Assembly: GCA_947488905.1 (NCBI GenBank) | Contig: CANLBJ010000002.1 | Coordinates: 620,001 to 684,000, forward strand | From: Ulvibacter algarum | GTDB lineage: Bacteria; Bacteroidota; Bacteroidia; Flavobacteriales; Flavobacteriaceae | Length of the DNA: 64,000 nucleotides | Direction of reading: 5' to 3' | Shown here: positions 33,754 through 42,838 of the stretch, one piece after another | Numbering within the stretch: the first letter of the stretch is position 1 | Layout of the letters: each line of letters starts with the position of its first letter | The notes under the pieces: model-generated | What the model was told of the DNA's origin: nothing | Databases searched by the model: none | The model's input: the letters and a program-made list of their open reading frames with translations, nothing else | Made by a program: the position numbers and the translations under genes

Positions 33754-35913
33754 ATGATAAGAATTGACAATAAAACATTACAAGATTTAGAATTCCCGAT
33801 GGTACTTGACCACGTGGCGCAGCATAGCATCACAACATTAGGCGGAGAGGCTGTTCGCGCTCTAAGACCCTTTGAAGATAGTACAGCTATCAAGCCATCA
33901 CTATTAAGAGTAAAAGAGTTTACAGCATCTTTTGGGAGTGACTCCCCTATTCCTAATCACGGGTTTGAGGCCATCCTTAAAGAATTACAATTGTTTGAAA
34001 TAGAAAACAGTGTTCTTGAAGCTTCTGGTTTTAGAAGAATACTTTCTGTTACAGAAACCACAAAAGACCTTTTAAAATTCTTTAAAAAATTTGAAGAGTT
34101 TTACATTGCCCTTCAAGACTTTTCTGAAGACGTTAACTACCTGCCTCTCATCTCTGAAGTTATTCATCGCATCTTTGATAAATATGGAGAAGTAAAAGAT
34201 GATGCCTCTTTAGAGTTAGCAATAATTAGAAGAAGATTAGTTTCTGTAAAAAGCCAAATTAACTCTTCATTTACAAAAGCCTTAACTCGCTACTCTGGTG
34301 CAGATTATCTTGACGAAATAAGAGAATCTATAGTTGATAATAGACGCGTACTCGCCGTAAAAGCTATGTACCGCAAAAAAGTAAAAGGAACCGTACTTGG
34401 CTCAAGCAAAACTGGAAGCATAACTTATATAGAACCTCAAGAAACACATGAGTTTACTACAGAGTTGAGTAACCTGGTCTATGAAGAACGCGAAGAAGTT
34501 AAAAAGATTTTAAAGCAACTAACAGAGCAAATAAGACCCTATAAAGAACTACTCGCCAGCTATCAAGAATACCTGATAACCATAGACACTATTTATGCGC
34601 GAGCACGTTATGCAGTAGAGATTGACGCTTCTCTTCCTTTAATTTCTGAAGGAAAAGCACTGTCCCTTGTAAATGCGTATCACCCTATATTACTAGCTGC
34701 AAATAAAAAACGGAAAGAGAAAACACACCCGCAATCTATTTCTTTGCACCCTACAAAGCGTATTATTGTTATTTCTGGACCTAATGCAGGTGGTAAAAGT
34801 ATCACATTAAAAACAGTAGGATTGCTACAAGTAATGCTGCAAAGCGGCCTTCTTGTACCTGTAGACTCTAGCAGTGAGTTTTGCTTCTTTGATCGTGTGT
34901 TAACAGACATTGGTGATAACCAGTCTATAGAAAATCACTTAAGCACTTATAGCTATCGTTTAAAAAAAATGAATCAATTTCTTCGGAAATGTAATAGCAA
35001 CACCCTATTTCTTATAGATGAGTTTGGAACAGGAAGTGATCCAGAATTAGGTGGCGCTCTTGCCGAAACATTCTTAGAGGTATTTTATGAACGTGAAGCC
35101 TTTGGGATAATCACAACGCACTATGCTAATTTAAAGTTACTGGCTAATGAATTACCAGAGGCCATAAACGCAAATATGCTTTTTGACAGTAAGACCTTAG
35201 AGCCCTTATATAAATTACACTTAGGAGAAGCCGGAAGCTCATTTACCTTTGAGGTAGCACAAAAAAACGGAATTCCTTTTAGCTTGATTAACAAGTCTAA
35301 AAAGAAAGTAGAGCGTGGTAAAATTCGTTTTGATAAGACCATTGCAAACTTGCAAAAAGAGAGAGCAAAAGTTAGAAAAACCACAGAGACATTAGAGACT
35401 TCTGCCCAGAAAGCTCTAGAAGAAAGTAAGCAATTAGAGCAAGTGAACGCAAAGGTGCAATCTAAACTTGAAAGCTATCAAGAGCTTTATGACTCTAACC
35501 AAAAGATTATTAGCCTTGGTAAAAAGTTTGATGGTATTGCAGAGAAATTTCATAATAACAAGCAGAAAAAAGCGATGATGGATGAGCTATTTAAGCTCGT
35601 GATGACAGAGAATAGCAAACGTAAAAAGATTGCCCCAAAACAGAAAAAGGTAGAAAAACAGAAGAAGCACAAAATAAAACAAGAGGTAGAACAAAAAGTT
35701 GCCGTAATACGTAAAGAGAAAAAGAAAGAAAAGATAAAAGCTGCTAAACTCCCACCTAAACCTAACGTTGTTTTAAAAGTAGGCGATCGAGTACGTATGA
35801 TAGACGGTCGTGCTATAGGTACGATTGATAAATTTGAGAAGCAAAAAGCTTTTGTAAATTACGGGATGTTTATCTCTCAAGTTAATATTACAGAACTGGA
35901 AAAAGTTTCTTAA
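33754..35913 (+). CDS. mutS2: MutS2-family ATPase lacking the Smr nuclease domain
   Basis: 719 residues. Core and clamp regions precede the MutS ATPase (Walker A GPNAGGKS at 342-349; FLIDEFGTGSDPELGGALAE Walker B/signature; ITTHYANLK). A long coiled coil (about 525-665, Lys/Glu-rich) and a short KOW-like end (VLKVGDRVRMIDGRAIGTIDKF) follow. Typical MutS2 of about 780 residues ends with an Smr endonuclease domain; none is present here. MutS2 acts on recombination intermediates or collided ribosomes. A CTTCGGAAAT copy is at 34981-34990. The next gene overlaps the stop (TAATG). Confidence 0.9.
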   Translation: MIRIDNKTLQDLEFPMVLDHVAQHSITTLGGEAVRALRPFEDSTAIKPSLLRVKEFTASFGSDSPIPNHGFEAILKELQLFEIENSVLEASGFRRILSVTETTKDLLKFFKKFEEFYIALQDFSEDVNYLPLISEVIHRIFDKYGEVKDDASLELAIIRRRLVSVKSQINSSFTKALTRYSGADYLDEIRESIVDNRRVLAVKAMYRKKVKGTVLGSSKTGSITYIEPQETHEFTTELSNLVYEEREEVKKILKQLTEQIRPYKELLASYQEYLITIDTIYARARYAVEIDASLPLISEGKALSLVNAYHPILLAANKKRKEKTHPQSISLHPTKRIIVISGPNAGGKSITLKTVGLLQVMLQSGLLVPVDSSSEFCFFDRVLTDIGDNQSIENHLSTYSYRLKKMNQFLRKCNSNTLFLIDEFGTGSDPELGGALAETFLEVFYEREAFGIITTHYANLKLLANELPEAINANMLFDSKTLEPLYKLHLGEAGSSFTFEVAQKNGIPFSLINKSKKKVERGKIRFDKTIANLQKERAKVRKTTETLETSAQKALEESKQLEQVNAKVQSKLESYQELYDSNQKIISLGKKFDGIAEKFHNNKQKKAMMDELFKLVMTENSKRKKIAPKQKKVEKQKKHKIKQEVEQKVAVIRKEKKKEKIKAAKLPPKPNVVLKVGDRVRMIDGRAIGTIDKFEKQKAFVNYGMFISQVNITELEKVS

Positions 35914-36320
35914 TGAATCAAGATAACTCACATAGCATCATTCTCTTTGATGGCGTTTGCAATCTTTGCAATAGTTCAATTAATTTTGTTATTAAAAGAG
36001 ATAAAGACAATAGTTTTAAGTTTGCTACATTACAAGAAGAACCAGGTGTCTCTCTTCTGAAACGTTATAATATTGACACCTTTAACACAGATTCAATCAT
36101 ATTAATTGAAAATGGAAAAGCATATGTAAAATCTACCGCTGCGCTGCGTGTTGCTAAAAAACTATCTGGAGGATGGCCATTATTATATGCATTTATTATT
36201 ATACCAGCTTTTATAAGAAACTGGGGGTATGACTATATAGCTAAAAACAGATACAAATGGTATGGTAAAAAAGATAGCTGTATGATACCAACGCCAGAAT
36301 TAAAAGCTAAATTTTTATAG
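35913..36320 (+). CDS. DCC-family thiol-disulfide oxidoreductase-like protein (DUF393)
   Basis: 135 residues. The N-terminal DGVCNLCNSS motif (Cys16, Cys19) gives the DxxCxxC signature of DUF393/YuxK, a thioredoxin-related fold. A hydrophobic segment (LLYAFIIIPAFIRNWGYDYI) suggests membrane association. Its start overlaps the mutS2 stop by one base. The role is unknown; the family is widespread in Bacteroidota. Confidence 0.88.
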   Translation: MNQDNSHSIILFDGVCNLCNSSINFVIKRDKDNSFKFATLQEEPGVSLLKRYNIDTFNTDSIILIENGKAYVKSTAALRVAKKLSGGWPLLYAFIIIPAFIRNWGYDYIAKNRYKWYGKKDSCMIPTPELKAKFL

Positions 36321-36429
36321 CCTCACTCAAAAGTAGCTTTTACCATCGCTTCTCATCACTTCGCTAATTTTACATTTATTGGACGATAGGTTCTTTTTAG
36401 GTTTGTTTCAAACTTAAAATAACCATCAC

Positions 36430-38535
36430 ATGAAAAATCTGTACTTATTATTTTTTATCCTTCCTTCACTCCTATTTGCGAACGAAGTAAAACCAAAAGC
36501 ATCTACAATTAAAAATGTTACCGTATTTCTAGAAGGAGCTTCTATAGAACGAACAGCAAACTTTAATGTAACCCCAGGCGAAAACATACTCGTTTTTAAT
36601 AACCTGTCGCCAGATATTGATGAGAGTAGTATTCAGTTTTCTGGGCTTAAAAACACATCTGTGCTATCGTTATCTTTTGACGTTAATTACCTAGAAAAGA
36701 AAGCGCTGTCTAAAGAATATTTGGGTTTTAAAAATAAAATAGATTCGTTAAACCTTGCTATCGTTTATATAGACAATAAAATTTCTGGTTTTAATGAAGA
36801 GATGAATTTACTCTCTAATAATAGAAAACTAAGTAGTGATACTTCAGATTTAAATGTAGAAAAGGTAAAAACACTTACCACCTATTATCGCAATCGCTTT
36901 ACCGAGATAAAAAATGAATTGCAAAAGCTCAGTCTTCAAAAAGTTAAAATTTCAGAAGACATTAGAGATTATGGCAACGAGATGCTCAAACTACAAGATA
37001 GTAAGGAAGAAGAACGAGGCGAGATTACTTTAAAACTTGATGCGCCAAGCGCGTCAAACTTAGGATTGACGTTTACTTATAATATTAAAAATGCAGGATG
37101 GTTTCCTTTGTATGACGTGCGTGCAACAGATATTAATAGTCCTGTTAGTTTTAGTTATAAAGCAAATGTATATCAACAAAGTGGTACTGACTGGGATGAT
37201 GTAAACATAGTTTTGTCTACGGGAGATCCAACTACAAATAATGAAAAGCCAAATCTTGAAAGTAAGTGGCTACGATTTATGAGCCCAAATTATAGAGCAA
37301 ATAAAGCTGTAGGAAATACGTCTGTAAAGTACAACCCACAAGTGGGAACTGTTAGTGGCTATGTTTATGATGACCAGGGACTCCCATTACCAGGAGCAAA
37401 TGTGATTTTAAAAGGAACATCAAACGGGACGCAAACAGATTTTGATGGTAGATATTCTATAAATGCCTCAGGAGCAAGAGATTTACAGTTTAGTTATGTA
37501 GGTTTTGAATCTCAAGAATTACCCATAAGCGCAAGTACTGTAAATGTTACACTTGAGGCAGGAGCTGCACTTGATGAGGTAGTAATTGCTGGTTACAGCA
37601 GATCTTCTCGAAGTATTGAAAGAACACTACAAGGTAAAGCTGCTGGCGTACAAGTAACCGCTGCAAACGGAAAGCCGGGTCAAGGATCTTTTGTTCGTAT
37701 AAGAGGAACGGGAAGCTTATCTGCAGGTTCAAAACCACTTCTCTATATAGTTGATGGTGAAGAAATTGATGAAAAAAATCTTGATGAAATTGATAATGAC
37801 TGGATAAAAGATATTAAAATGCTTACTAAATCTTTTGAAACTGCAAAATACGGATCAAAAGGTAGAAACGGAGTTGTGCTTATTACACTTAGAAATAAAA
37901 CAGCCTCTGGTAACTTTAAAGAAGAAGGAATTACAAATACAACCTTCGAAATTAAAAAGAAGTACACTATCAAATCTAATCAAGACATTACAGTAATAGA
38001 GGTTGACAAGTTTGAGTTTCCTGCTACCTTTAAACATTATGCGGCACCAGAACTTAACGAGAATGTATTTTTAACAGCAAATATTACTGGATGGGAAAAA
38101 TATGATCTTCTTTATGGAGAAGCCAACATCTATTTTAATGGTGCTTATGCTGGCAAAACCATAATTAACCCGCTAGCTACAGAAGAAGAACTTGAGCTTT
38201 CTATGGGGGTTGACCCCAACGTTATTATAACACGTAAAAAAATAGATAACTTTAAAAGTAAATCGTTTTTAGGGGCTAATAGAATTGTATCTAAAGAATA
38301 TGAAATCAAAGTAAAAAACACCAAACAGAGCGCTATCACTTTACTAATTGAAGACAGAATACCAGTGTCTCAAAACAAAGAGATTAAAGTTGACGACCTA
38401 GAATATGGTGATGCAGAGTTTGATGAAGAAAAAGGAATTTTAAAATGGAATATTACACTTGGCGCTAATGAGGACACCGCAAAGCGCTTATCTTATGTGG
38501 TAAAATATCCTAAGTATAAGACGGTTAATTTGTAG
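36430..38535 (+). CDS. MuiA-like DUF4140/DUF4139 protein with inserted SusC-type plug
   Basis: 701 residues with signal peptide (about 1-17). Residues 25-125 are DUF4140-like, followed by a coiled coil (about 95-190) and the start of DUF4139 (FTYNIKNAGWFPLYDVRA). Residues about 305-492 are foreign to that fold: a CarboxypepD_reg beta-sandwich (VSGYVYDDQGLPLPGANV) and a TonB-receptor plug (ALDEVVIAGYSRSSRSIER, GKPGQGSFVRIRGTGSL). DUF4139 then resumes to the end. There is no TonB-dependent beta-barrel, so it cannot be a transporter. It is probably an envelope protein in which the plug has become a binding module. Confidence 0.85.
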   Translation: MKNLYLLFFILPSLLFANEVKPKASTIKNVTVFLEGASIERTANFNVTPGENILVFNNLSPDIDESSIQFSGLKNTSVLSLSFDVNYLEKKALSKEYLGFKNKIDSLNLAIVYIDNKISGFNEEMNLLSNNRKLSSDTSDLNVEKVKTLTTYYRNRFTEIKNELQKLSLQKVKISEDIRDYGNEMLKLQDSKEEERGEITLKLDAPSASNLGLTFTYNIKNAGWFPLYDVRATDINSPVSFSYKANVYQQSGTDWDDVNIVLSTGDPTTNNEKPNLESKWLRFMSPNYRANKAVGNTSVKYNPQVGTVSGYVYDDQGLPLPGANVILKGTSNGTQTDFDGRYSINASGARDLQFSYVGFESQELPISASTVNVTLEAGAALDEVVIAGYSRSSRSIERTLQGKAAGVQVTAANGKPGQGSFVRIRGTGSLSAGSKPLLYIVDGEEIDEKNLDEIDNDWIKDIKMLTKSFETAKYGSKGRNGVVLITLRNKTASGNFKEEGITNTTFEIKKKYTIKSNQDITVIEVDKFEFPATFKHYAAPELNENVFLTANITGWEKYDLLYGEANIYFNGAYAGKTIINPLATEEELELSMGVDPNVIITRKKIDNFKSKSFLGANRIVSKEYEIKVKNTKQSAITLLIEDRIPVSQNKEIKVDDLEYGDAEFDEEKGILKWNITLGANEDTAKRLSYVVKYPKYKTVNL

Positions 38536-38545
38536 CCATTATCTG

Positions 38546-38603
38546 GTTGAGCGCAGTCGAAAACTATTTAATAAAAGCGTACAGTTCTCGACTACACTCA
38601 AAC
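38546..38603. repeat. dispersed TTCGACT..CGCTCA-type intergenic hairpin
   Basis: Imperfect inverted repeat: left arm GTTGAGCGCAGTCGAAAAC (38546-38564) and right arm GTTCTCGACTACACTCAAAC (38584-38603). It lies between convergent genes. The core resembles the well-known TTCGACTGCGCTCA repeats common in intergenic regions of flavobacteria; the right arm has drifted. It may act as terminator or processing site. Confidence 0.75.
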
Positions 38604-38616
38604 AGACAACTATTAA

Positions 38617-39783
38617 TTATTTCAAATTCTTTAAAATAAAATCAAGCTTAGGGTTTATGTTTTCATTCTGTTTAAAAGCAAAATTTTCATATCTATTTTC
38701 TTTTGCTATACCCTGGTCCATCCATTTATTTACTATGTGAGCGTGCTCTATTGAAACCTTACCCGCTAATAGTGGGTTAAGGTTTTCTTTATTAAAGTAG
38801 GCGTCATATACTTTTTTAAGCCCTGTGAGATATGTGTAATCTTTTGTGAAACCACCACCACGATGCGCTCTTAAAGTTATATTATATGCCTCTTCTCTAT
38901 TCAATTTATATTGATTGTGAAGTACATCAAAAGTGTCACAAAAATTAAAACCACGTCTTATACTATCTGTAGCAATAACTCTATAAGCTAATTCTTTTAA
39001 TCTATGTAACGTAAGGCAACCACTCATATACTCACTAAAAACAGCAAGACCTTCTTGGGTTTCTACATTTTTAGGAAACCCATTATGAAATATTTTTAAA
39101 GGTTGATCTAGTCCGTTATAAGTGGTTACAAGATGTACGCCTATTTCGTGATTTGCGAGTACCTTAAGCTGGTTTGCACTATAGCGGTGATTCTTTTTTA
39201 AGATGAGTGTTCGCGTATTATTTTGCACCATTGCAGCAGCAGCAATCTTAGTAGATAATTTAACTTCTAATTTAAAGTTGTATTGTTTTACAAATTCTTC
39301 AAAATAAGCAGCGGCCTCATCCACGCTATACATTGGGATCATCTCTTTTTCGTCAAAGTGCTCATCACTAAAATGAAGAATAAATTTAGCGTTCTCAACA
39401 TCTTTTTCTGTAGGTGTCCCAAAAGATTTTAAAGCATTATAATAAAATTTACGTCCCTGCCCTATGGTCTCAATACACTGTATTAAACCACTATAATCAT
39501 ATATCACATCACGATAAAAAGTACGCGACTCTTCATCTTTTATACTATCTATGTCTTGAGAAAAAAGCTGTTGTTGTATGCTATGAGCATTAAAATCAAT
39601 CTTACGATACTTAAATGACGGATTGACATTATATTTAGAAGAGAAAAAATTACGTTTTTCCTGTTCTATATTTGTTGGGTTTATATAATTGAGTAACTCA
39701 ATTTTTACAACCATCTTATTAAGATTATCATCTATTTTAAAAAGACAAGGTTGGTTTTGAGTCATTGGGTTTTCAATTTTCAT
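38617..39783 (-). CDS. DUF1704 (QEGLA-motif) zinc metallopeptidase-like protein
   Basis: 388 residues. The metal site is His212-Glu213-x3-His217 (NHEIGVHLV) with Glu244 in the name-giving TQEGLAVFSEYM motif. This family was long called flavohemoglobin expression-modulating; the animal tyrosine carboxypeptidase MATCAP belongs to it, so C-terminal peptidase activity is plausible. It is the last gene of a three-gene run with an ATP-grasp ligase and an N-formylglutamate amidohydrolase-like gene. There is no signal peptide, so it is cytoplasmic. Confidence 0.88.
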   Translation of the reverse strand: MKIENPMTQNQPCLFKIDDNLNKMVVKIELLNYINPTNIEQEKRNFFSSKYNVNPSFKYRKIDFNAHSIQQQLFSQDIDSIKDEESRTFYRDVIYDYSGLIQCIETIGQGRKFYYNALKSFGTPTEKDVENAKFILHFSDEHFDEKEMIPMYSVDEAAAYFEEFVKQYNFKLEVKLSTKIAAAAMVQNNTRTLILKKNHRYSANQLKVLANHEIGVHLVTTYNGLDQPLKIFHNGFPKNVETQEGLAVFSEYMSGCLTLHRLKELAYRVIATDSIRRGFNFCDTFDVLHNQYKLNREEAYNITLRAHRGGGFTKDYTYLTGLKKVYDAYFNKENLNPLLAGKVSIEHAHIVNKWMDQGIAKENRYENFAFKQNENINPKLDFILKNLK

Positions 39784-39845
39784 TAAGTAATATTTTTATG
39801 ATGTCACGCAAACAAGAATAATTATTTTTACTTCAGAAATAATAA

Positions 39846-40676
39846 CTATTTATTAAATGCACTATTAAATGAAGCTGCGTGCTCTTTCATTTTAACTTGT
39901 AACTGTTGCTCTATGGCATGAACAACTTCGGGAAACAAAATTTCTTGGTACTCGTCACAGTAAATCTTTTTAAACTCTGTCGCTAACACTAGCGTTTGCT
40001 TAAAATGTTTAGTAATAAATTTTAAAAAATAACCGTTTCCTTGAAAGGTGTCGTTGATTTTTGAAGTAGCGTCTATGCCATGAGGCAGTACTAATTGTGA
40101 CAGACTTTCTCGCCACGATTCTGCAAAAACACCATACTTTTTATTATCAATATTTGAGGTGCCAAGGTTTATCACAGGTACTTCTCTATCCCATCGTTTC
40201 CAGTTGTAGCTATGCATATCATACACAATCACGTGGCCAAATTTTTCTTCTAGTTTTGTCAGTAATGCATGAACCACAACATAAAACGTTGCGTGCTTAT
40301 CTAAACTTAAAGTATGTTGCTCTTCTGTTAACGGGGATTCCCAGAGTTGTTTACCCCAAGCATCTTCATAAATTGCATTTTCGGGATCTCTATTTAGGTC
40401 ATATTCAAAACGGCTGTCGCAACCTGCAATCACAATTGGGTGTGTATTGACCATCTCTTTAGTGCAAGGATCTTCTTCAAACCAGCGATCGTATTCTGTG
40501 TGTAAACAATTGTCCCACAGCTCTTTTCTAAACTGGTGGCCGTCGTGCACTGCGCCACATAAATAAGGAACGTACTCGTCAATTTTAAGTGTAAAAGAAT
40601 AATCATCTGTTACAGCTTCAAAAATCTCTTCGTTCTGTATTTTTTCTATTATTTCTGAAACAGGAAGTCTTTCCAT
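39846..40676 (-). CDS. N-formylglutamate amidohydrolase family protein
   Basis: 276 residues. Family features are LCGAVHDGHQFRKEL, ETRF-like CDSRFEYDLNRDPENAIY, and YDMHSYNWKRW with likely zinc ligands. Classical members release formate from N-formylglutamate in histidine breakdown, but no hut genes are near. In this operon it more likely hydrolyses an amide of a gamma-linked or C-terminally modified peptide. That role is inference from neighbours. It lies 62 bases before the DUF1704 gene. Confidence 0.87.
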   Translation of the reverse strand: MERLPVSEIIEKIQNEEIFEAVTDDYSFTLKIDEYVPYLCGAVHDGHQFRKELWDNCLHTEYDRWFEEDPCTKEMVNTHPIVIAGCDSRFEYDLNRDPENAIYEDAWGKQLWESPLTEEQHTLSLDKHATFYVVVHALLTKLEEKFGHVIVYDMHSYNWKRWDREVPVINLGTSNIDNKKYGVFAESWRESLSQLVLPHGIDATSKINDTFQGNGYFLKFITKHFKQTLVLATEFKKIYCDEYQEILFPEVVHAIEQQLQVKMKEHAASFNSAFNK

Positions 40677-40813
40677 TTCTGTCTTTTATTGTTAATTTCT
40701 GAAATTTAAAAACTTGAAAACATCTCATTTATTTGTTAATAGCACAAATATCAAATCTGTCAAATTTTCGCGTAAGCAAAACCTACATAGTAACGTTTTT
40801 AAATTTGACTATT

Positions 40814-41842
40814 CTAGGCGTCTTTAACATGTTTGCGCAACTTTGTTCTACGCTCAAAAGCATTAACGCGTTCTTGCACTTTATCTTCTACAAAGTCTAT
40901 TATTTTTTCTTGTAATCTGGTTTTGTATACTTTATTAATATAAGTAACACCACCGGGAGACATTACATTTACTTCTACAAGCATACCTCCTATTACATCT
41001 ATACCACAAAAATATAATCCATCTTTAACTAGCTTAGGACCTATGCGACGACATAATTCTTTTTCTTGTTTAGTGAGCGTATGCTTTTGTACACTACCTC
41101 CTGCACTTACATTACTCCTATGGTCTTCTTCACCTGGCACACGTTTCATAGCTCCTATGGGTTGCCCATTAAGTAGCAGTATTCTCACATCGCCTTGGTC
41201 TGCTCCTTCTATGTAATCTTGTAAAATCACATAATTAGAGGTTCCGTCTGCATTGTCTATATAAAAATCAAGTAAAGAGTTGATACTTAACATTGCGCGT
41301 TTCTCAATAAGGATCACTCCAGAACCCCCAAAACCGTTAAGGGGTTTTAAAATCATTTTATCTGGCCCTTCTTTAATTATCTTTTTTAGATAAACTTTGT
41401 TTTTAGTAACGTGTGTTCTGGGTATGTAATCGTTTTTAGGATCTTCAAATACTGCTGTATACAGTTTATTGTTTGCACGACGTATACCGTCTAGATCATT
41501 CATTATAAACACATCATCTTTTACGCTATCTAAAAAGTTGAGCATTATCATATCTAAAGGAGGGTTGCTTCTTAAAATAATAACGTCAAAGCCAGCCAAT
41601 GGTAGCATCTCATCATAAAAATCTGCTTTTTTATGAAAAGATTTGAGATTGCTTGGCACTTTATCCATACGTCTTAAGCATCGTGAAAAAGCAAATGCTT
41701 CACTATCACGGATGGTCAAATTTGCAGGTGTGGTTACAGCTACGCCGTAGCCTCTTTTTGCAAACTCATTAATTAGAGCAAGTGTCGTGTCGTTTTCTGG
41801 GTCTATTTCTTCCCACGGGTACATTATAAAGCAAACATTCAT
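40814..41842 (-). CDS. glutathione-synthetase-like ATP-grasp ligase
   Basis: 342 residues from the ATG at 41842 (MNVCFIMYPWEEIDPENDTT); the frame runs to 42052 but the extra 70 residues lack family character. ATP-grasp features: DKMILKPLNGFGGSGVILIEKR, DYIEGADQGDVRILLLNG, and VEVNVMSPGGVTYINK. It resembles GshB but no gamma-glutamylcysteine ligase is present, and the host encodes bacillithiol synthesis (bshA). A ligase adding an amino acid to an unknown peptide or metabolite is therefore likely. It is the first gene of the triad. Confidence 0.87.
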   Translation of the reverse strand: MNVCFIMYPWEEIDPENDTTLALINEFAKRGYGVAVTTPANLTIRDSEAFAFSRCLRRMDKVPSNLKSFHKKADFYDEMLPLAGFDVIILRSNPPLDMIMLNFLDSVKDDVFIMNDLDGIRRANNKLYTAVFEDPKNDYIPRTHVTKNKVYLKKIIKEGPDKMILKPLNGFGGSGVILIEKRAMLSINSLLDFYIDNADGTSNYVILQDYIEGADQGDVRILLLNGQPIGAMKRVPGEEDHRSNVSAGGSVQKHTLTKQEKELCRRIGPKLVKDGLYFCGIDVIGGMLVEVNVMSPGGVTYINKVYKTRLQEKIIDFVEDKVQERVNAFERRTKLRKHVKDA

Positions 41843-41917
41843 TATAAAGTCTATTTTGTTTTCTACAAATAACGTAATTTTTAGTTTAAAAACATGCCGA
41901 AAAGTTAAGCGTATACC

Positions 41918-41925
41918 TATTTTTG
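41918..41925 (+). promoter_or_regulatory. candidate -7 box for mscS
   Basis: TATTTTTG matches TANNTTTG, 20 bases before the ATG at 41946. No TTG at ideal -33 spacing. Confidence 0.5.
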
Positions 41926-41945
41926 TGGAAATTAAAAACAAAAAT

Positions 41946-42758
41946 ATGGATATACAAGCTTGGACAGAAAAAGGAATTGATTTTATTGCAGAATACGGAC
42001 CAAAAATAATTGGTGCTATTCTTATATGGATTGTTGGTTCTTGGATAATCAAGAAAATTATTGGTGCGGTAGATAAATTAATGGCTAAAAAAGATTACGA
42101 TCCAAGCCTACAAAAGTTTTTAGGAAACCTAATAGGTTGGGGACTTAAAATACTATTGATATTAGCAATCTTAGCAAAACTAGGTGTAGAGACTACATCA
42201 TTTGCTGCTATTATTGCAGCAGCTGGTCTTGCAGTTGGTCTTGCTTTACAAGGTTCTTTAGCAAATTTTGCTGGTGGAGTTTTAATAATGATTTTTAAGC
42301 CTTTTAAAATTGGTGATTTAATTGAAGGTCAAGGTGAGTTAGGTAACGTTGTAGATATTGACTTATTTACTACAAAAATTACTACACCTCAAAATAAGCT
42401 TGTTATAATACCTAATGGTGCTTTATCTAATGGAAATATAACTAACTACTCTGAAAATGGAATTTTAAAAGTATTTCATACTATAGGTGTTAGTTATGAT
42501 GCAGATATCAAGAAAACTAAAGAAGTATTAATGAGTGTACTTACTGCTCAAGACAAGGTATTAAAAGACCCTGCTCCTATGGTAGAGGTTAGCGCTCTAG
42601 GAGAAAGCTCTGTAGATTTTGCTGTACGTCCAGCTTGTAAAACAGAAGATTACTGGGATGTTTATTTTGCAACTTTAGAGAATGCTAAAAACGCATTAGA
42701 TGCTGCAGGTATTGAAATTCCTTACCCACACAGTGTTGAGATACAAAAGGAAGGTTAA
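41946..42758 (+). CDS. mscS: small-conductance mechanosensitive channel
   Basis: 270 residues from the ATG at 41946; the longer frame to 41787 overlaps the divergent ligase gene and lacks homology. Three membrane helices (about 14-36, 60-80, 85-108) include the pore helix with Ala/Gly repeats (AAIIAAAGLAVGLALQGSLANFAGGV). A MscS beta domain (FKIGDLIEGQGELGNVVDIDLFTTKI, PNGALSNGNITNYS) and alpha/beta cage follow. It opens on hypo-osmotic stress. A strong terminator follows. Confidence 0.94.
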   Translation: MDIQAWTEKGIDFIAEYGPKIIGAILIWIVGSWIIKKIIGAVDKLMAKKDYDPSLQKFLGNLIGWGLKILLILAILAKLGVETTSFAAIIAAAGLAVGLALQGSLANFAGGVLIMIFKPFKIGDLIEGQGELGNVVDIDLFTTKITTPQNKLVIIPNGALSNGNITNYSENGILKVFHTIGVSYDADIKKTKEVLMSVLTAQDKVLKDPAPMVEVSALGESSVDFAVRPACKTEDYWDVYFATLENAKNALDAAGIEIPYPHSVEIQKEG

Positions 42759-42780
42759 TACCTCTCTTTTTCTAAAAAAA

Positions 42781-42817
42781 AACGGTCGTCTATTAAAATA
42801 GACGACCGTTTTTTTTA
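42781..42817. terminator. bidirectional terminator between mscS and the Calx-beta-like gene
   Basis: A 14-base perfect stem AACGGTCGTCTATT / AATAGACGACCGTT with a 2-base spacer, A run before and T run after, between convergent genes. Confidence 0.93.
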
Positions 42818-42838
42818 TGTAATTATTTCAGAGAATAT

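Noticed and set aside
41843-42052. Seventy-residue N-terminal extension of the ATP-grasp ligase
   Set aside because: It overlaps the start of mscS on the other strand and has no ATP-grasp character; the ATG at 41842 gives the normal family start.
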